From: Salipiger sp. CCB-MM3
GTDB taxonomy: Bacteria > Pseudomonadota > Alphaproteobacteria > Rhodobacterales > Rhodobacteraceae
Reading direction: 5' to 3'
Length of the DNA stretch: 64,000 nucleotides
Assembly (NCBI RefSeq): GCF_001687105.1
Contig: NZ_CP014595.1
Location: 1,488,001 to 1,552,000 of the forward strand
In this document: piece after piece, positions 10,801 through 18,266 of the stretch
How the letters are laid out: each line of letters opens with the position of its first letter
How positions within the stretch are numbered: the stretch's first letter is position 1
Translations under genes and position numbers: made by a program
The notes under the pieces: generated by a model
What the model was told of the DNA's origin: nothing
The model's database searches: none
What the model saw: the letters and a program-made list of their open reading frames with translations, nothing else

Positions 10801-11319
10801 GGTCAGGAAGTCCTTGTCGTTGCCGGTATGGCGCAGCAGGAACATGCCGGTGCTGTCGACCAGATCGGGGTTCGAGCACAGGTTGACGTAGAAATAGCTG
10901 CCCATGCCGACGCCGCCGAAGACGCCGACCGGCCCTTCGAAATTCTCGGGCACGTGACCGGCGCTTTCCAGCGCCTCCCATGCAGTTTCAAGGAACTGCC
11001 GGTGCTGCGGATCCATGATCGCCGCGTCTTTGGGGGCAAAGCCAAAGAACTCGGCGTCAAACATCTCGAAACCGTCGAGCGGCGCGCCGAAGGGCACATA
11101 GTCGCGGTGGCGCAGCAGACCCGGATCCTCGCCCGCGGCGCGCAGTTCCTCTTCGGTGAAGCGGCGGATGGAACGGCGGCCTTCGCGCAGGTTGTCCCAA
11201 TAGGCGGCAATGTCGGCGGCCCCGGGAAGATGCGCGGCCATGCCGACAATGGCGATGTCCGTCTCGGCGCCGGGGTTGGCCGAGGTCCGTGCAATGTCGT
11301 GCTGAACGTCCAAAACCAA
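4837..11319 (-). CDS. Modular type I polyketide synthase, KS-AT-KR-DH-ACP-TE
   Basis: This 2160-residue single module has six domains. Ketosynthase ~20-445 has Cys193 (TACSTS), His329 (CHGTGT) and His369 (NIGHL). Acyltransferase ~545-850 has Ser641 in GHSMG; the specificity box reads AAHS, so the extender is uncertain, probably malonyl. A structural KR half lies at ~915-1165, and catalytic KR at ~1175-1385 with TGGFGGIG and Tyr1343. Dehydratase ~1395-1680 has His1429 (DEHRTRAGNALLP) and Asp1598 (LLHPALLD). The carrier protein has Ser1813 in DLGGHSL. The thioesterase at ~1875-2140 has Ser1961 (GGFSGGG), Asp1988 and His2118. All catalytic residues are present, so it should give an unsaturated ketide and release it. 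KR preceding DH is unusual. An in-frame TGA lies two codons upstream of the TTG at 11319, so the start is TTG at 11319 or, with better spacing to GAGG, TTG at 11313. The terminal TE implies that it acts after the formylating NRPS although its gene lies upstream. Confidence 0.95.
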   Translation of the reverse strand: MVLDVQHDIARTSANPGAETDIAIVGMAAHLPGAADIAAYWDNLREGRRSIRRFTEEELRAAGEDPGLLRHRDYVPFGAPLDGFEMFDAEFFGFAPKDAAIMDPQHRQFLETAWEALESAGHVPENFEGPVGVFGGVGMGSYFYVNLCSNPDLVDSTGMFLLRHTGNDKDFLTTRLSYVLDLHGPSVNVQTACSTSLVATHFAVQALLNGECDMALAGGVTIELPQMRGYLYRENEILSPDGECHAFDHRAQGTVFGSGAGVVVLRRLADAQRDGDHIWAVIKGSAINNDGAGKAGYLAPSVDGQAQAIAEAQAVAGISADTVEYVECHGTGTYLGDPIEVAALTQAFSESGSKQGHCRIGSVKTNIGHLDTAAGVASLIKTSLALHHGQMPPSLGFEAPNPAIDFENSPFVVNDRLTAWQRSDHPRRAGVNSLGVGGTNAHVVLEEAPLRPASEASDWPFQILTLSGRSKAALDENAKRLAAHLRAHPEQPLADVAFTLKEGRRAFEKRRIVVAENHEEAARLLEEDSPRRVHSHSVLDRPDVAFLFPGGGAQYAGMARDLYETEPVFADWMDRGLTALAEITDADIRALWLPKPDAKAAADEALKKPSLQLPLILICEVALAKLWISWGITPAALSGHSMGENTAACIAGVMSFEDCIGLVHLRGRLFDTVPAGGMLSVSLPAEKLQGYLGDDLDLGAVNAPELSVASGPAEALKSLEQRLKAEGIDCQRIAIDIAAHSRMLEPILDQFRAYLRSIDLSPPQIPLTSNRSGAWMTDAEATSPDYWVEHLRGTVLFADCVATLAETQNRVFLEVGPGKALSSLARQHPDVPGQQVLSSLRHPDEQIGDDRFMFEVLGRLWALGAEIDWGQVWGDARRNRVVLPSYAFQRAPYFIAPGKAQTASAPQFLMRSDDISGWGWAPHWRPRAAETPVDVTDDLASAEPQVWLMFMDEAGLAARCAARLSAAGHEVIEVRPGDAFTRLSDRSYILPPERGREGYDLLLQDLSLRGHVPTRIAHFWLVTEGERHRPGSSFFHRVQEQGFYSLLFLAQAIAEENLPRPLPLTVLTTGAAKLRDEAFVHPGKATIAGPARVIPRELPGVSALTLDLMLPEPAQGGLLTRRKAEAAREAAFTQLTDLVLEDLLAEPKDASAALRGGRRFECAMKPVPLPEGAPQPGPGTYLLTGGFGGIGLSLGMAFAQHGAKLVLVARRALPARADWPDYLARHAPQDPLARRIRAVQALEEAGAEVLVIAADVCNRAQLQAVREAAEARFGRITGVIHGAGVIDDAPLLTKTSASVEDVFTPKIHGTQVLGEVFPDGACDWMVLFSSSSTVTAPAGQVDYVAANAYLNAFAEARAGGKTRVTAINWGIWNEVGMAAEAVAARSGDLPEPPVEPTGLPLLGDATFDAHGNRLFTSTLSADDWIIDEHRTRAGNALLPGTGYLTLAAHALKAQREEQPFEIRDLSFLRPLRVSEGGSRDMRLRLTRKDEGYGFEVLADATLGGRRGFALTAQATLALLPMARPALLDLSAIRARCAAPMRAPQGSKLVAAQEVQLDFGPRWKVLDARALGQGEGIAELSLAPEAAQDGCLLHPALLDIATGWAMELIEGWQPTHLWVPVSYARVRVHAPLPDRIVSWVRNAAGNRAEAETASFDVTLCAPDGAVLMEISGFTIRRLASPDLLQSPPRLTAAELEVDEGSAAQPLSAAEERLAHNLSQGILPAEGVEAFARALQLGLPQVVVSSMDLDQLTRQTAASTAEKAEGQKFDRPQLDGDFVAPEGEIERTLAGFWEDLLGVQNVGAEDSFFDLGGHSLIAVRLFAMVKKAFRVDFPISVLFEAPTIRTCAALIAAQTGHSGDMGDTSATKPAAPERRFTHLVPMHNGEGGPRTPFFLVAGMFGNVLNLRHLAHLLGADRPFYGLQAKGLYGGEAPHDSIEATARDYIAEMRQVQPEGPYMVGGFSGGGITAYEIARQLEAMGEEVSLCVLLDTPLPTRRPLERADRLRIQWQEARAKGALYPLIWARNRIRWEIAKRRTSAETATQHAFHNAEIEAAFLAAVARYEVRPWQGNLVLYRPPLVGKWRVGGGRMVNSERAYVLEDNDWRQFVPHVAVHEVPGDHDSMVLEPNVRVLAAQMRQAIAEAEAGHLGSAVLPFASPHAAE

Positions 11320-11530
11320 TCCTCACTCGCAAACCCGCGACATCCCGCGTGGTAAAGGCCGAATACGGAGAAAATTGGGCGCGAATTGGCGTGCCCGGCC
11401 CCCATCCGGCAACAAACCACGCCCTGTCGCGCCACTGTCCCTGCATCGCACCTTAGCAGTGCCCGCACCGCCTGTCTGCGCCCCAGCAGATGACCTAGCC
11501 GGATGACCCGGCGGGTCCCCGAACGGAGAC

Positions 11531-12898
11531 TCAGGCCCCGGACGCCACCAATGCGCTGATCGCGGGCCAGTTGAGCGCCGCCGCCAGCAGCGCCAGAGCC
11601 GCGCCAAGCAGCGCGAAGCACAGGTCATGCAGCGGGTCCCAGACGCCCATGCGGCGCGCCAGCCAGACGACCACCGGATAAGACAGCAGGAACGCCGCCC
11701 CATAGCCCAGCAACGCGCCGATCAGCCCATAGGTTTCCAGCCCCACGAGAATGCAGCCGATCATCAGCACCGCGCGCGCCAGCGCCAGCACAAAGAAGCT
11801 GCGGCTGTCGCCTGCCGCCAGCGCCGCCTGATCATAGGTCTGCACAACAATCTGCGGCATTTGCATGCAGGCGATGATCACCGTCACCGCGCCCGCCGCC
11901 AAATAGCGTTCGTCATACATCAGATCGACCAGCCAGTGGCCGCTGACGGCAAAGCTCGCCACCAGCACCAGCAGCGGGCCGGTCACGGCAAAGCGCATCT
12001 TGCGCAGCCGCAAAAAGTTCTCGCGGCTCTTGCGTGGCGGAGTCTCGCGATAGATCGGAATGAGGATCTTGCGCGTCACCATGCCGCCGAGGAGCATCGG
12101 GAAGGAGGCGAGGAAATAGCCGATGTTGTAGACGCCAAAGCGCTCGAGGCTGAGGTATTTGCCGATCAGCAGCTTGTCGCCCTGACTGAAGAAGAAGCCG
12201 CAGACCGTCGACAGGAAGATCCACTTGCCGAAATTTACCAGTTCAGCCCGCGCCTCGGGCTCCCAGCGGAAGCGGTTGCGCCCCCCGGCCAGCAGCAGCG
12301 AATTGGCGATAAGCTCGAACAGCGTGCTGAGCAGCCCCGACACCACCAAGGCCCAGACCGATCCGGTGGCCCATGCCAGCAGCACCGCGCTGCCGACACC
12401 AACCGTTTGCGTGCCAAGCTCCAGCAGCGTGACCCGGCCCAGCATCAGATGGCGGTTCGCGGTGTCCATGCGCGTGGGCCGGAAGCCCGCGATCAGCAGC
12501 GCCAGCCCGGCAACGGGCAGAAACTGCATCAGCTGCGGCTCGTCGTAGATTTGCGCCATCGGCCATGCCAGCGCGCAGGCGGTCAGCCACAGGCCGATGC
12601 CGCGCAGCACCTGCAGCGTCCATGCGGTGTCGAGGAAGTCGCGGTCGTCGCCGCGCTTGCTTTGCAGGATCGCCGGGGTGACGCCCACATCCGAGAATTG
12701 CACCAGCCCCATCAGGAAGACCGAGACCAGCGCCATGAGCCCGAAAGCCTCGGGGAACAGCAGCCGGGTGAGGATCAAGTTGCCGCCCAGCCGCAGCGCC
12801 TGCGAAAAGCCGAAGCTGCCGACGGTCAGCACCGAGGAGCGCAGGGCGCGGGCCGAGAGGGAACTGCCCGAAAATCTTTGCCAGATCGCCGTGCTCAT
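11531..12898 (-). CDS. Lipopolysaccharide/polysaccharide flippase (Wzx, MOP superfamily)
   Basis: This 455-residue, strongly hydrophobic protein has about 12-14 predicted membrane segments. It starts MSTAIWQRFSGSSLSARALRS, with the N-terminal RFLLTRLLFPEAFGLMAL-type signature (here NLILTRLLFPEAFGLMALVS) of Wzx/RfbX and WzxC translocases. Such proteins flip undecaprenyl-linked sugars or similar amphiphiles to the periplasm. The chosen ATG at 12898 overlaps the stop of the upstream glycosyltransferase by 4 bp (ATGA), which fixes the start and indicates translational coupling. A longer in-frame extension upstream is low-complexity Arg/Ala sequence and is rejected. The gene ends 211 bp before the PKS start. 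Inference: it exports a glycan, or the glycosylated product of the neighbouring NRPS/PKS. Confidence 0.9.
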   Translation of the reverse strand: MSTAIWQRFSGSSLSARALRSSVLTVGSFGFSQALRLGGNLILTRLLFPEAFGLMALVSVFLMGLVQFSDVGVTPAILQSKRGDDRDFLDTAWTLQVLRGIGLWLTACALAWPMAQIYDEPQLMQFLPVAGLALLIAGFRPTRMDTANRHLMLGRVTLLELGTQTVGVGSAVLLAWATGSVWALVVSGLLSTLFELIANSLLLAGGRNRFRWEPEARAELVNFGKWIFLSTVCGFFFSQGDKLLIGKYLSLERFGVYNIGYFLASFPMLLGGMVTRKILIPIYRETPPRKSRENFLRLRKMRFAVTGPLLVLVASFAVSGHWLVDLMYDERYLAAGAVTVIIACMQMPQIVVQTYDQAALAAGDSRSFFVLALARAVLMIGCILVGLETYGLIGALLGYGAAFLLSYPVVVWLARRMGVWDPLHDLCFALLGAALALLAAALNWPAISALVASGA

Positions 12899-13758
12899 CG
12901 CCCGCGGCTCCATTCTGGTGCGCGTTGCGGGGTCAGCCGGACCATCAGCGCGACGCCCGAATAGACCGCAAAGCCCAGCGGGTCGCGCAGCGCCATCCGA
13001 AGCTTGCCGCCCGCGCCGAAGGGCAGCTTGTCGTCGTTGCGCAGCAGCCGCGGGAACAGCGTGCCGACCTGCGCGACGCCCGCATCCTGACGGCGGCGCA
13101 CGCGGATCAGCGCCGCCAGCCCCTCGGCGATCGGCCACTCATAGGTGGCGGGCACGGCGCTGCGCTCGGCGGGGGTGAAGCTGAGGCGCACGAAGGTATC
13201 GTCCGAGATGATGTCGGGAAACTCCTGCCAGCGGGCACGGCCCTCGGCATTGACGGCAAAGACACCGCAGCCGGGCACGCCGCGCGCCATGAAGGGCACC
13301 TGCCGCCAGATCCGGGCATAGGCGCGGGCCGCCCAGCCCTCGCCGGTGATCCGAAGCGTGCCGCTGGCATAGCGCGCGCCCGGCCCGGCGAGCGCGTCCT
13401 GCAGCTGCGCCAGAAGCGGCGGGCTGACGGTGACATCGGCATCGAGATAGACCCGCAGCCTGCCCCGCGCCGCCGCGTCACCGGCGTTGAGCGCGCCGAG
13501 CTTGTCGCCCTTTGAGATCTCGATCACCCGCAGGCTCCAGCCACGCGCCTCGGCCTCGGGCACAAGCGCCCGCGCCTGCGCCGCGGTGTCGTCACGGCAG
13601 CCATTTGCGATCACCACAATCTCGGGCGGGGCGGCGGCGGTCCAGTCCGAGGCCAGCAGCGCCCTCAGGCAGCGCGCGATAACCGCGCCTTCATTGCTGG
13701 CTGGCAGAATGACGGAAAGCGCCGGATTGCCGGGAAGAGAAGACTCGTGAACACTCAT
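12895..13758 (-). CDS. Glycosyltransferase family 2
   Basis: This 287-residue protein begins at the ATG at 13758. Motifs: LSVILPASNEGAVIARCL near the start, IVVIANGCRDDT, the substrate loop GDKLGALNAGDAAARG, and the metal-binding RVYLDADVTVSP (DxD) at about residue 110. After that comes a region (IISDDTFVRLSF) that resembles the acceptor-binding TED/DD segment of processive and non-processive GT2 enzymes. No clear C-terminal membrane domain is seen beyond a weak hydrophobic stretch (LGFAVYSGVALMVRL). It is the first gene of the leftward set and overlaps the flippase start. Its 5' end faces the divergent glycosyltransferase at 13907, so a divergent promoter region lies at about 13759-13906. 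Substrate unknown. Confidence 0.9.
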   Translation of the reverse strand: MSVHESSLPGNPALSVILPASNEGAVIARCLRALLASDWTAAAPPEIVVIANGCRDDTAAQARALVPEAEARGWSLRVIEISKGDKLGALNAGDAAARGRLRVYLDADVTVSPPLLAQLQDALAGPGARYASGTLRITGEGWAARAYARIWRQVPFMARGVPGCGVFAVNAEGRARWQEFPDIISDDTFVRLSFTPAERSAVPATYEWPIAEGLAALIRVRRRQDAGVAQVGTLFPRLLRNDDKLPFGAGGKLRMALRDPLGFAVYSGVALMVRLTPQRAPEWSRGR

Positions 13759-13906
13759 GATCCGTACCAAGGACGCCACACATCAGCACTTCCTGCACCG
13801 TGGCAGGGTGGAATTGCCAGTCAACTGTGGCCAAAGAATGATCATAAGCAAGTGTAACGTGTTCACCGGCGGATTCGTGGATCCTCTGGGAGAGTTGGGG
13901 GGACGA

Positions 13907-15121
13907 GTGCCGCAGAAACTTCGGATCGGGTATCTCGTGCCCCAATTCCCGGGGCAGACGCATATTTTCTACTGGCGCGAAGTGCGCGCGCTCGAGGCGA
14001 TGGGCCACGAGGTGCATCTTCTGTCGACGCGGCTGCCGCCGACCGCGCTGATCGCGCACAGCTGGTCGCAGGATGCGATCGCGCGCACGACTTACCTTGG
14101 CGAGGTCCGACCGCTCAGTGCCGCGGGCGCGCTGGCCAAGCTGATCGGACGCGGCCTGCCGCGTGACCTGCTGCGCGAAGGCCCGCGCTTTGCCCCGGAT
14201 ATCGCCGTGACGCTCTCGGCCGCCGAGACCCTGCGCGCCTATTGCGAAGAACATTCGCTCGATCATGTGCATGTGCACAGCTGTGGCCGCGCCGCGCTGG
14301 TGGCGACGCTGGCCCGGCGGCTTGGCGGTGTGCCCTATTCGCTGACCCTGCACGGGCCGCTGTCGGATTACGGCCATGGCCAGAAGATGAAATGGCGCGG
14401 CGCGGCCTTTGCAACGGTGATCACCCATCGCCTGATGGATGAGGTCCAGAGCCAGTTGCACGGGCATCTGCCGCCGCATATGGAAATCCGGCCGATGGGG
14501 GTCGATACCGAGATCCTGCGCCGCGAGACGCCCTATGAGCCGCCGCAGAAGGGCCGCCCGATCCGGCTGTTCTCTTGCGGGCGGCTCAATGTGGTGAAGG
14601 GCCATCAGGACCTGATGTCGGCGATTCGCCAGCTGCTGGATCAGGGCGTCGACGTGCGGCTCGAGATCGCCGGCGAGGATGACGCGGGCGGCACCGGCTA
14701 CCGGCAGGTTCTGGAGGCACATCTGCGCAAGCTGCGGCTGCAGGACCACGTGAAGCTGCTGGGGGCGATCGACGCCGGTGAGGTGAAGGAGAAGCTGCTG
14801 GCGGCGCATGTCTTCGTGCTGGCCTCGTGGCACGAGCCGCTTGGCGTGGCCTATATGGAGGCGATGGCCTGCGGCGTGCCGGTGATCGGCACCGATGCGG
14901 GCGGCGTGAACGAGCTGATCGAGGCGGGGCACACCGGCAAGCTGGTGCCGCCGAAGGATCCGACGGCGCTGGCGCGGGCGATCCGCGATCTGGCGCAGAA
15001 CCCCGAGAGCGCCGAGCGTTTCAGCGTGGCGGGCCGCGCCCATGTGGAGGCGCATTTCCGCGCCAGCCTCGGGGCGGAAACGCTGGTCCGCGAGATCCGG
15101 CGGTCCCGCGGCGGGCAATAG
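13907..15121 (+). CDS. Glycosyltransferase family 4 (colanic-acid/exopolysaccharide type)
   Basis: This protein has about 404 residues and a GT-B fold. The N-terminal domain begins KLRIGYLVPQFPGQTHIFYWREVRALEAMGHEV. The C-terminal nucleotide-sugar domain contains LFSCGRLNVVKGHQDLMSAI and the retaining-GT4 E-x7-E signature in HEPLGVAYMEAMACGVPVIGTDAGGVNELI. I chose the GTG at 13907 because GGGGGGA lies just upstream and the protein homology starts immediately after; an in-frame reading from 13757 adds 50 unlikely residues. It is transcribed away from the flippase/PKS set but probably serves the same glycan. The stop codon lies inside a perfect 22-bp palindrome. Confidence 0.92.
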   Translation: MPQKLRIGYLVPQFPGQTHIFYWREVRALEAMGHEVHLLSTRLPPTALIAHSWSQDAIARTTYLGEVRPLSAAGALAKLIGRGLPRDLLREGPRFAPDIAVTLSAAETLRAYCEEHSLDHVHVHSCGRAALVATLARRLGGVPYSLTLHGPLSDYGHGQKMKWRGAAFATVITHRLMDEVQSQLHGHLPPHMEIRPMGVDTEILRRETPYEPPQKGRPIRLFSCGRLNVVKGHQDLMSAIRQLLDQGVDVRLEIAGEDDAGGTGYRQVLEAHLRKLRLQDHVKLLGAIDAGEVKEKLLAAHVFVLASWHEPLGVAYMEAMACGVPVIGTDAGGVNELIEAGHTGKLVPPKDPTALARAIRDLAQNPESAERFSVAGRAHVEAHFRASLGAETLVREIRRSRGGQ

Positions 15122-15159
15122 CCTTCGAAGGCTATTGCAAATCTCTTCGAAGAGATTTG
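15116..15159. terminator. Two abutting perfect 22-bp palindromes between convergent genes
   Basis: Bases 15116-15137 and 15138-15159 are each perfectly self-complementary over 22 bp, and both centre on CTTCGAAG. They separate the GT4 gene (stop inside the first palindrome) from the secreted protein converging from the right. They can form strong hairpins on either strand, so a bidirectional terminator is the simplest role, although no T-tract follows. Confidence 0.6.
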
Positions 15160-15163
15160 CGGC

Positions 15164-18142
15164 TCAGAGCCCCGAGGTCGGCAGCTCGGTTTCGGGCGCC
15201 TCTTCGAAGGACAGCGTCTCGATGGCAAAAAGCGTGATGCGGTCGCGCGGCCCCTCGGCCAGCAGCCGCCCCTGCGCGTCGCGGCTGAACGCATAGTCAC
15301 CCCGCGCGCCCGGCAACAGCGCATGATCCTGCCCTGCCCCGCCGTGCAGCTTGTCGCTGCCGCCGCCGGAGACCAGCACATCATCCCCCGCGCCGCCCAG
15401 CAGGATATCGGACCGCTCGGACCCTTCGAGCCGCGCGCCTTCCGCATCGGCGCGCAGCATCAGCCCATCTTCGAAAGTCCCCGCCGCGCGGTCTTCCCAG
15501 CCGGTCGGCCCCGAGGCGTTGTAGCTCATCAGCATGTCCCAGCGCGGGTTGTCGTCGTCGAGATGGCGCAGCGCGCCCCAGCTGCCCCATTGCGAGGCGG
15601 GGGCCACATCGACAAAGGCATTGAACAGCGTGCCGCCCGCGTTCACCCAGCCGCTCAGCAGTTGTTCATAGAGCTTGGCCATCTCGGGCGTGTAGCTGAA
15701 TGCCTCGAAAAAGGCGGTCAGCCGCTCGTCCTGCACCCGCTCGGCCTGCGCCGCCGCATGGGTGCCGCCCTCATACATCACCAGCCGCAGCCCCGCCTTT
15801 TCGGCCACCTCGGCATGGTAGGGAAAGATCTCGCCGGTCAGTTCCGCCAGCGCGCCGTCCTGCAGCGCCATGGCCACTGGCAGCATGGCCGCGTCGAACC
15901 TGTGCCGTTTGACGTATTCGCGCAGGGCGACCCGGCGCAGCCCCTGCGCCTCGCCGTCCTCCTGCGCCTGCATCTCGGCGCGCGACAGCCAGTCCTCGAT
16001 CTGAGCCGCCATCTCCTCGCCGCCCAGTTCATAGCCGAAATAGCCGGTCACCGCGTAGGCATCGAAGCTTTCGGCGGGCTGATGACCGAGCGCGAGATAG
16101 GCCAGCGGCGCGGTGAGGATCTGCTCTTCGAGGCCCGGCCAGCCGGTGTGGGTCGAGACCACCCGCACGAGACGGTCCTCGGCCTCGTCGCCATAAACCT
16201 CTGACCAGATGTCCATCACCTGCGCCGCACGCAGCCCGTAGAATTGGATCCAGCCCGATTCCGAACGGCCCCAGCGCGCCTCGGCCTGCTGCGCCGCCCA
16301 ATGCGCCTGCGGGAAGACGAAGTTCCAGACCTCGTTGGAATATTCCACATAGGCCTTGAGCCGCGGGTCGAGCCGCGCCTTCACCAGTTCGGCGAAGCGC
16401 CGGACGTACTCGTCATCGGCCATATGCGGCAGGGTGAACCAAGGGTCGGCGCCGATCTCATTGGCCAGTTCGATCATCACCTCGGGCGGCACGCCCCAAG
16501 CGGTCCATGTGTAATCGCTGCTGCGCGGGCGGTCGTCCCAGCCCATCACCGGCGAGCCGTTGGTCATCATCCAGTCCATGAACCGCAGGCTGCGCAGATC
16601 GTGGATGCGGGCCAGCCAATGCGGGTTGAACAGCGCCCCGGCCTCGAAGATCTGCATCTGATCCTCGCGCACCACATGGATGTCGTGGATCGGATCGTCG
16701 GGATCGGTGGCCGAGATCGAAATGCCCACCGACCCCTCGCCCGGCGCATAGTCGAAGAGCGCGCGGCCTTCTTCCATCCGCACCCGGCTGGCGCGCCCGG
16801 TGATCTGCAGATCGCCCTTGCCCTGCCAGAGCACCACATAGGTGCCGCGCAGCGATACCGCCGCCTCGGGCTGATCGGTCAGCAAGAGCGCCTCGAGCCG
16901 CTCGACGCCTTCGGGAATGCGCAGCGGCCAGCCGTTCTCGTCCAGCACGCCCTGCGCCCGCAGCGCCGCGATCTCGACCCCGCCCCATTGGCCGGGCAGA
17001 TGGCCGATCCACTCGCGCGCCGATTTCATCAGGTCGACAAAGGGCATCTGGGTGGACCAATCCGACAGCCCGTTGAGCCCCATGGCCAGCGCCGGGTCTC
17101 CCTCGGGGCGCGCGCCGGGATCGGGCAGCGCAAGATCCGGGCGCTGCGGCAGCGGTGCTTCTGGAACGGCCTCGGGCGTGGTCTCGGGGGCGGTATCGGC
17201 GGCGGCGGTCTGGGTCTGCGCCTCGGGGGCCTCCGCGGCGGCCTTTTGGCGCGGCGCAAGGTCCGAGACCGTCTGCCAGACCTGCTCGGCAATCTGCCCA
17301 TAGGCGGCGGTGATCTCGGGCGCGATCTCGGGTGGCGGCACATAGGCCGCGGGCGGCGGCGCGCCGTAAAGCGCGCTGTAGCTGACCATGGCGGCGAGGA
17401 AATACAGAGACGGCGTACCATGCGGCGCGTCATCGACGTAGAGCGCCTCGACCGGCAAATCCTGCAGCAACCCGCCATCGCCGAGCAGACCGGCGATCAC
17501 CCGCGCCACCGGGATCAGATGCAGGTCCTGTTCGGGCCGTGCGGCGCGCAGCTTGTCCAGCAGATCGTCATACCAGACGCCGTAGGTGCCGAGCGTGAAG
17601 TCGTGGTACTTGCGCAGCCCGCGCGCCGAGGGCGGGTAATCCCCGGCCACCGAGGCCATGTCGGGCCAGCCTTCATAAACCCAGAGCGGCGTGCCGGGGG
17701 CATGCCCCTCGATCCAGTCGGCCACGGTGAGAATCGCATCCAGCGGACTGGTGTTGCCGGGATTGTTGCCCGGATAGGGCGCGTCGGCGGCCTGATATTG
17801 CAGGAAGTTCGCCGGGGTGATCAGCACCGCATCATAGCCCGCATCCCCGAAACTGCCACGGCCAGGGTCCCAATTGTTGGCGACGCCGGGAATGCTCCAG
17901 TTCGGTTCGGGTGGCAGCCCGTCCGAGAAGTCGCGCAGAAAGCCCCATTGCCCGTCGAGCGCAAGCTCGCCCCCGCCCGCTTCGGCCAGACGGCTCAGCC
18001 AGTAGGGCGTGTTGCTATGCGCCTCCTGCCCGAGGAAATGCACGAGGGAATTGCCGAACACATAGACCTCGCGCTCTTGCGCAAGCGCGGCAAGCGGCCA
18101 GCCAGCGGCAAGAATGGCCGCCTTCAACAAACGCCGGAACAT
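15164..18142 (-). CDS. Large secreted protein: SGNH-hydrolase-like, glycoside-hydrolase-like and RTX calcium-binding regions
   Basis: The 992-residue protein starts at the ATG at 18142 (GGGGGAG ribosome site) with a Sec signal peptide ending ALAQ. Residues ~20-290 look SGNH-like: YVFGNSLVHF at the start and DDAPHGTPS, with the Asp..His pair, near the end. An Ala/Pro/Glu linker follows. Residues ~400-880 resemble a clan GH-A barrel, with EYSNEVWN offering the acid/base Glu and MYEGGTH a candidate nucleophile Glu. The C-terminus has RTX nonapeptide-like repeats (LLGGAGDDVLVSGGGSDKLHGGAG) that bind calcium. A cleavable Sec signal together with RTX repeats is uncommon, since RTX proteins usually leave by type I secretion without one. 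Inference: an extracellular polysaccharide-modifying enzyme, perhaps acting on the glycan made next door. Confidence 0.82.
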   Translation of the reverse strand: MFRRLLKAAILAAGWPLAALAQEREVYVFGNSLVHFLGQEAHSNTPYWLSRLAEAGGGELALDGQWGFLRDFSDGLPPEPNWSIPGVANNWDPGRGSFGDAGYDAVLITPANFLQYQAADAPYPGNNPGNTSPLDAILTVADWIEGHAPGTPLWVYEGWPDMASVAGDYPPSARGLRKYHDFTLGTYGVWYDDLLDKLRAARPEQDLHLIPVARVIAGLLGDGGLLQDLPVEALYVDDAPHGTPSLYFLAAMVSYSALYGAPPPAAYVPPPEIAPEITAAYGQIAEQVWQTVSDLAPRQKAAAEAPEAQTQTAAADTAPETTPEAVPEAPLPQRPDLALPDPGARPEGDPALAMGLNGLSDWSTQMPFVDLMKSAREWIGHLPGQWGGVEIAALRAQGVLDENGWPLRIPEGVERLEALLLTDQPEAAVSLRGTYVVLWQGKGDLQITGRASRVRMEEGRALFDYAPGEGSVGISISATDPDDPIHDIHVVREDQMQIFEAGALFNPHWLARIHDLRSLRFMDWMMTNGSPVMGWDDRPRSSDYTWTAWGVPPEVMIELANEIGADPWFTLPHMADDEYVRRFAELVKARLDPRLKAYVEYSNEVWNFVFPQAHWAAQQAEARWGRSESGWIQFYGLRAAQVMDIWSEVYGDEAEDRLVRVVSTHTGWPGLEEQILTAPLAYLALGHQPAESFDAYAVTGYFGYELGGEEMAAQIEDWLSRAEMQAQEDGEAQGLRRVALREYVKRHRFDAAMLPVAMALQDGALAELTGEIFPYHAEVAEKAGLRLVMYEGGTHAAAQAERVQDERLTAFFEAFSYTPEMAKLYEQLLSGWVNAGGTLFNAFVDVAPASQWGSWGALRHLDDDNPRWDMLMSYNASGPTGWEDRAAGTFEDGLMLRADAEGARLEGSERSDILLGGAGDDVLVSGGGSDKLHGGAGQDHALLPGARGDYAFSRDAQGRLLAEGPRDRITLFAIETLSFEEAPETELPTSGL

Positions 18143-18266
18143 CAAACTCCCCCGAACAAAATACCTTTGCTCAACCATATGGGCAGCCTGCGCCGCCACT
18201 CAAGCGGCCTGCGCGCTGGCGCTGCGCCGCAGCGTAACTTTCCGGCGCAGAGTGGGATTTTTGCGG

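Noticed and set aside
4831..11355. A 2174-codon plus-strand open frame opposite the PKS gene
   Set aside because: It mirrors the PKS with His/Arg/Gln-rich translation and no recognisable domain. It arises from the high-GC codon pattern of the true minus-strand gene.
12899..13138. N-terminal extension of the flippase to 13138
   Set aside because: Low-complexity Arg/Ala/Gly sequence inside the upstream glycosyltransferase; the ATGA overlap start at 12898 fits the family.
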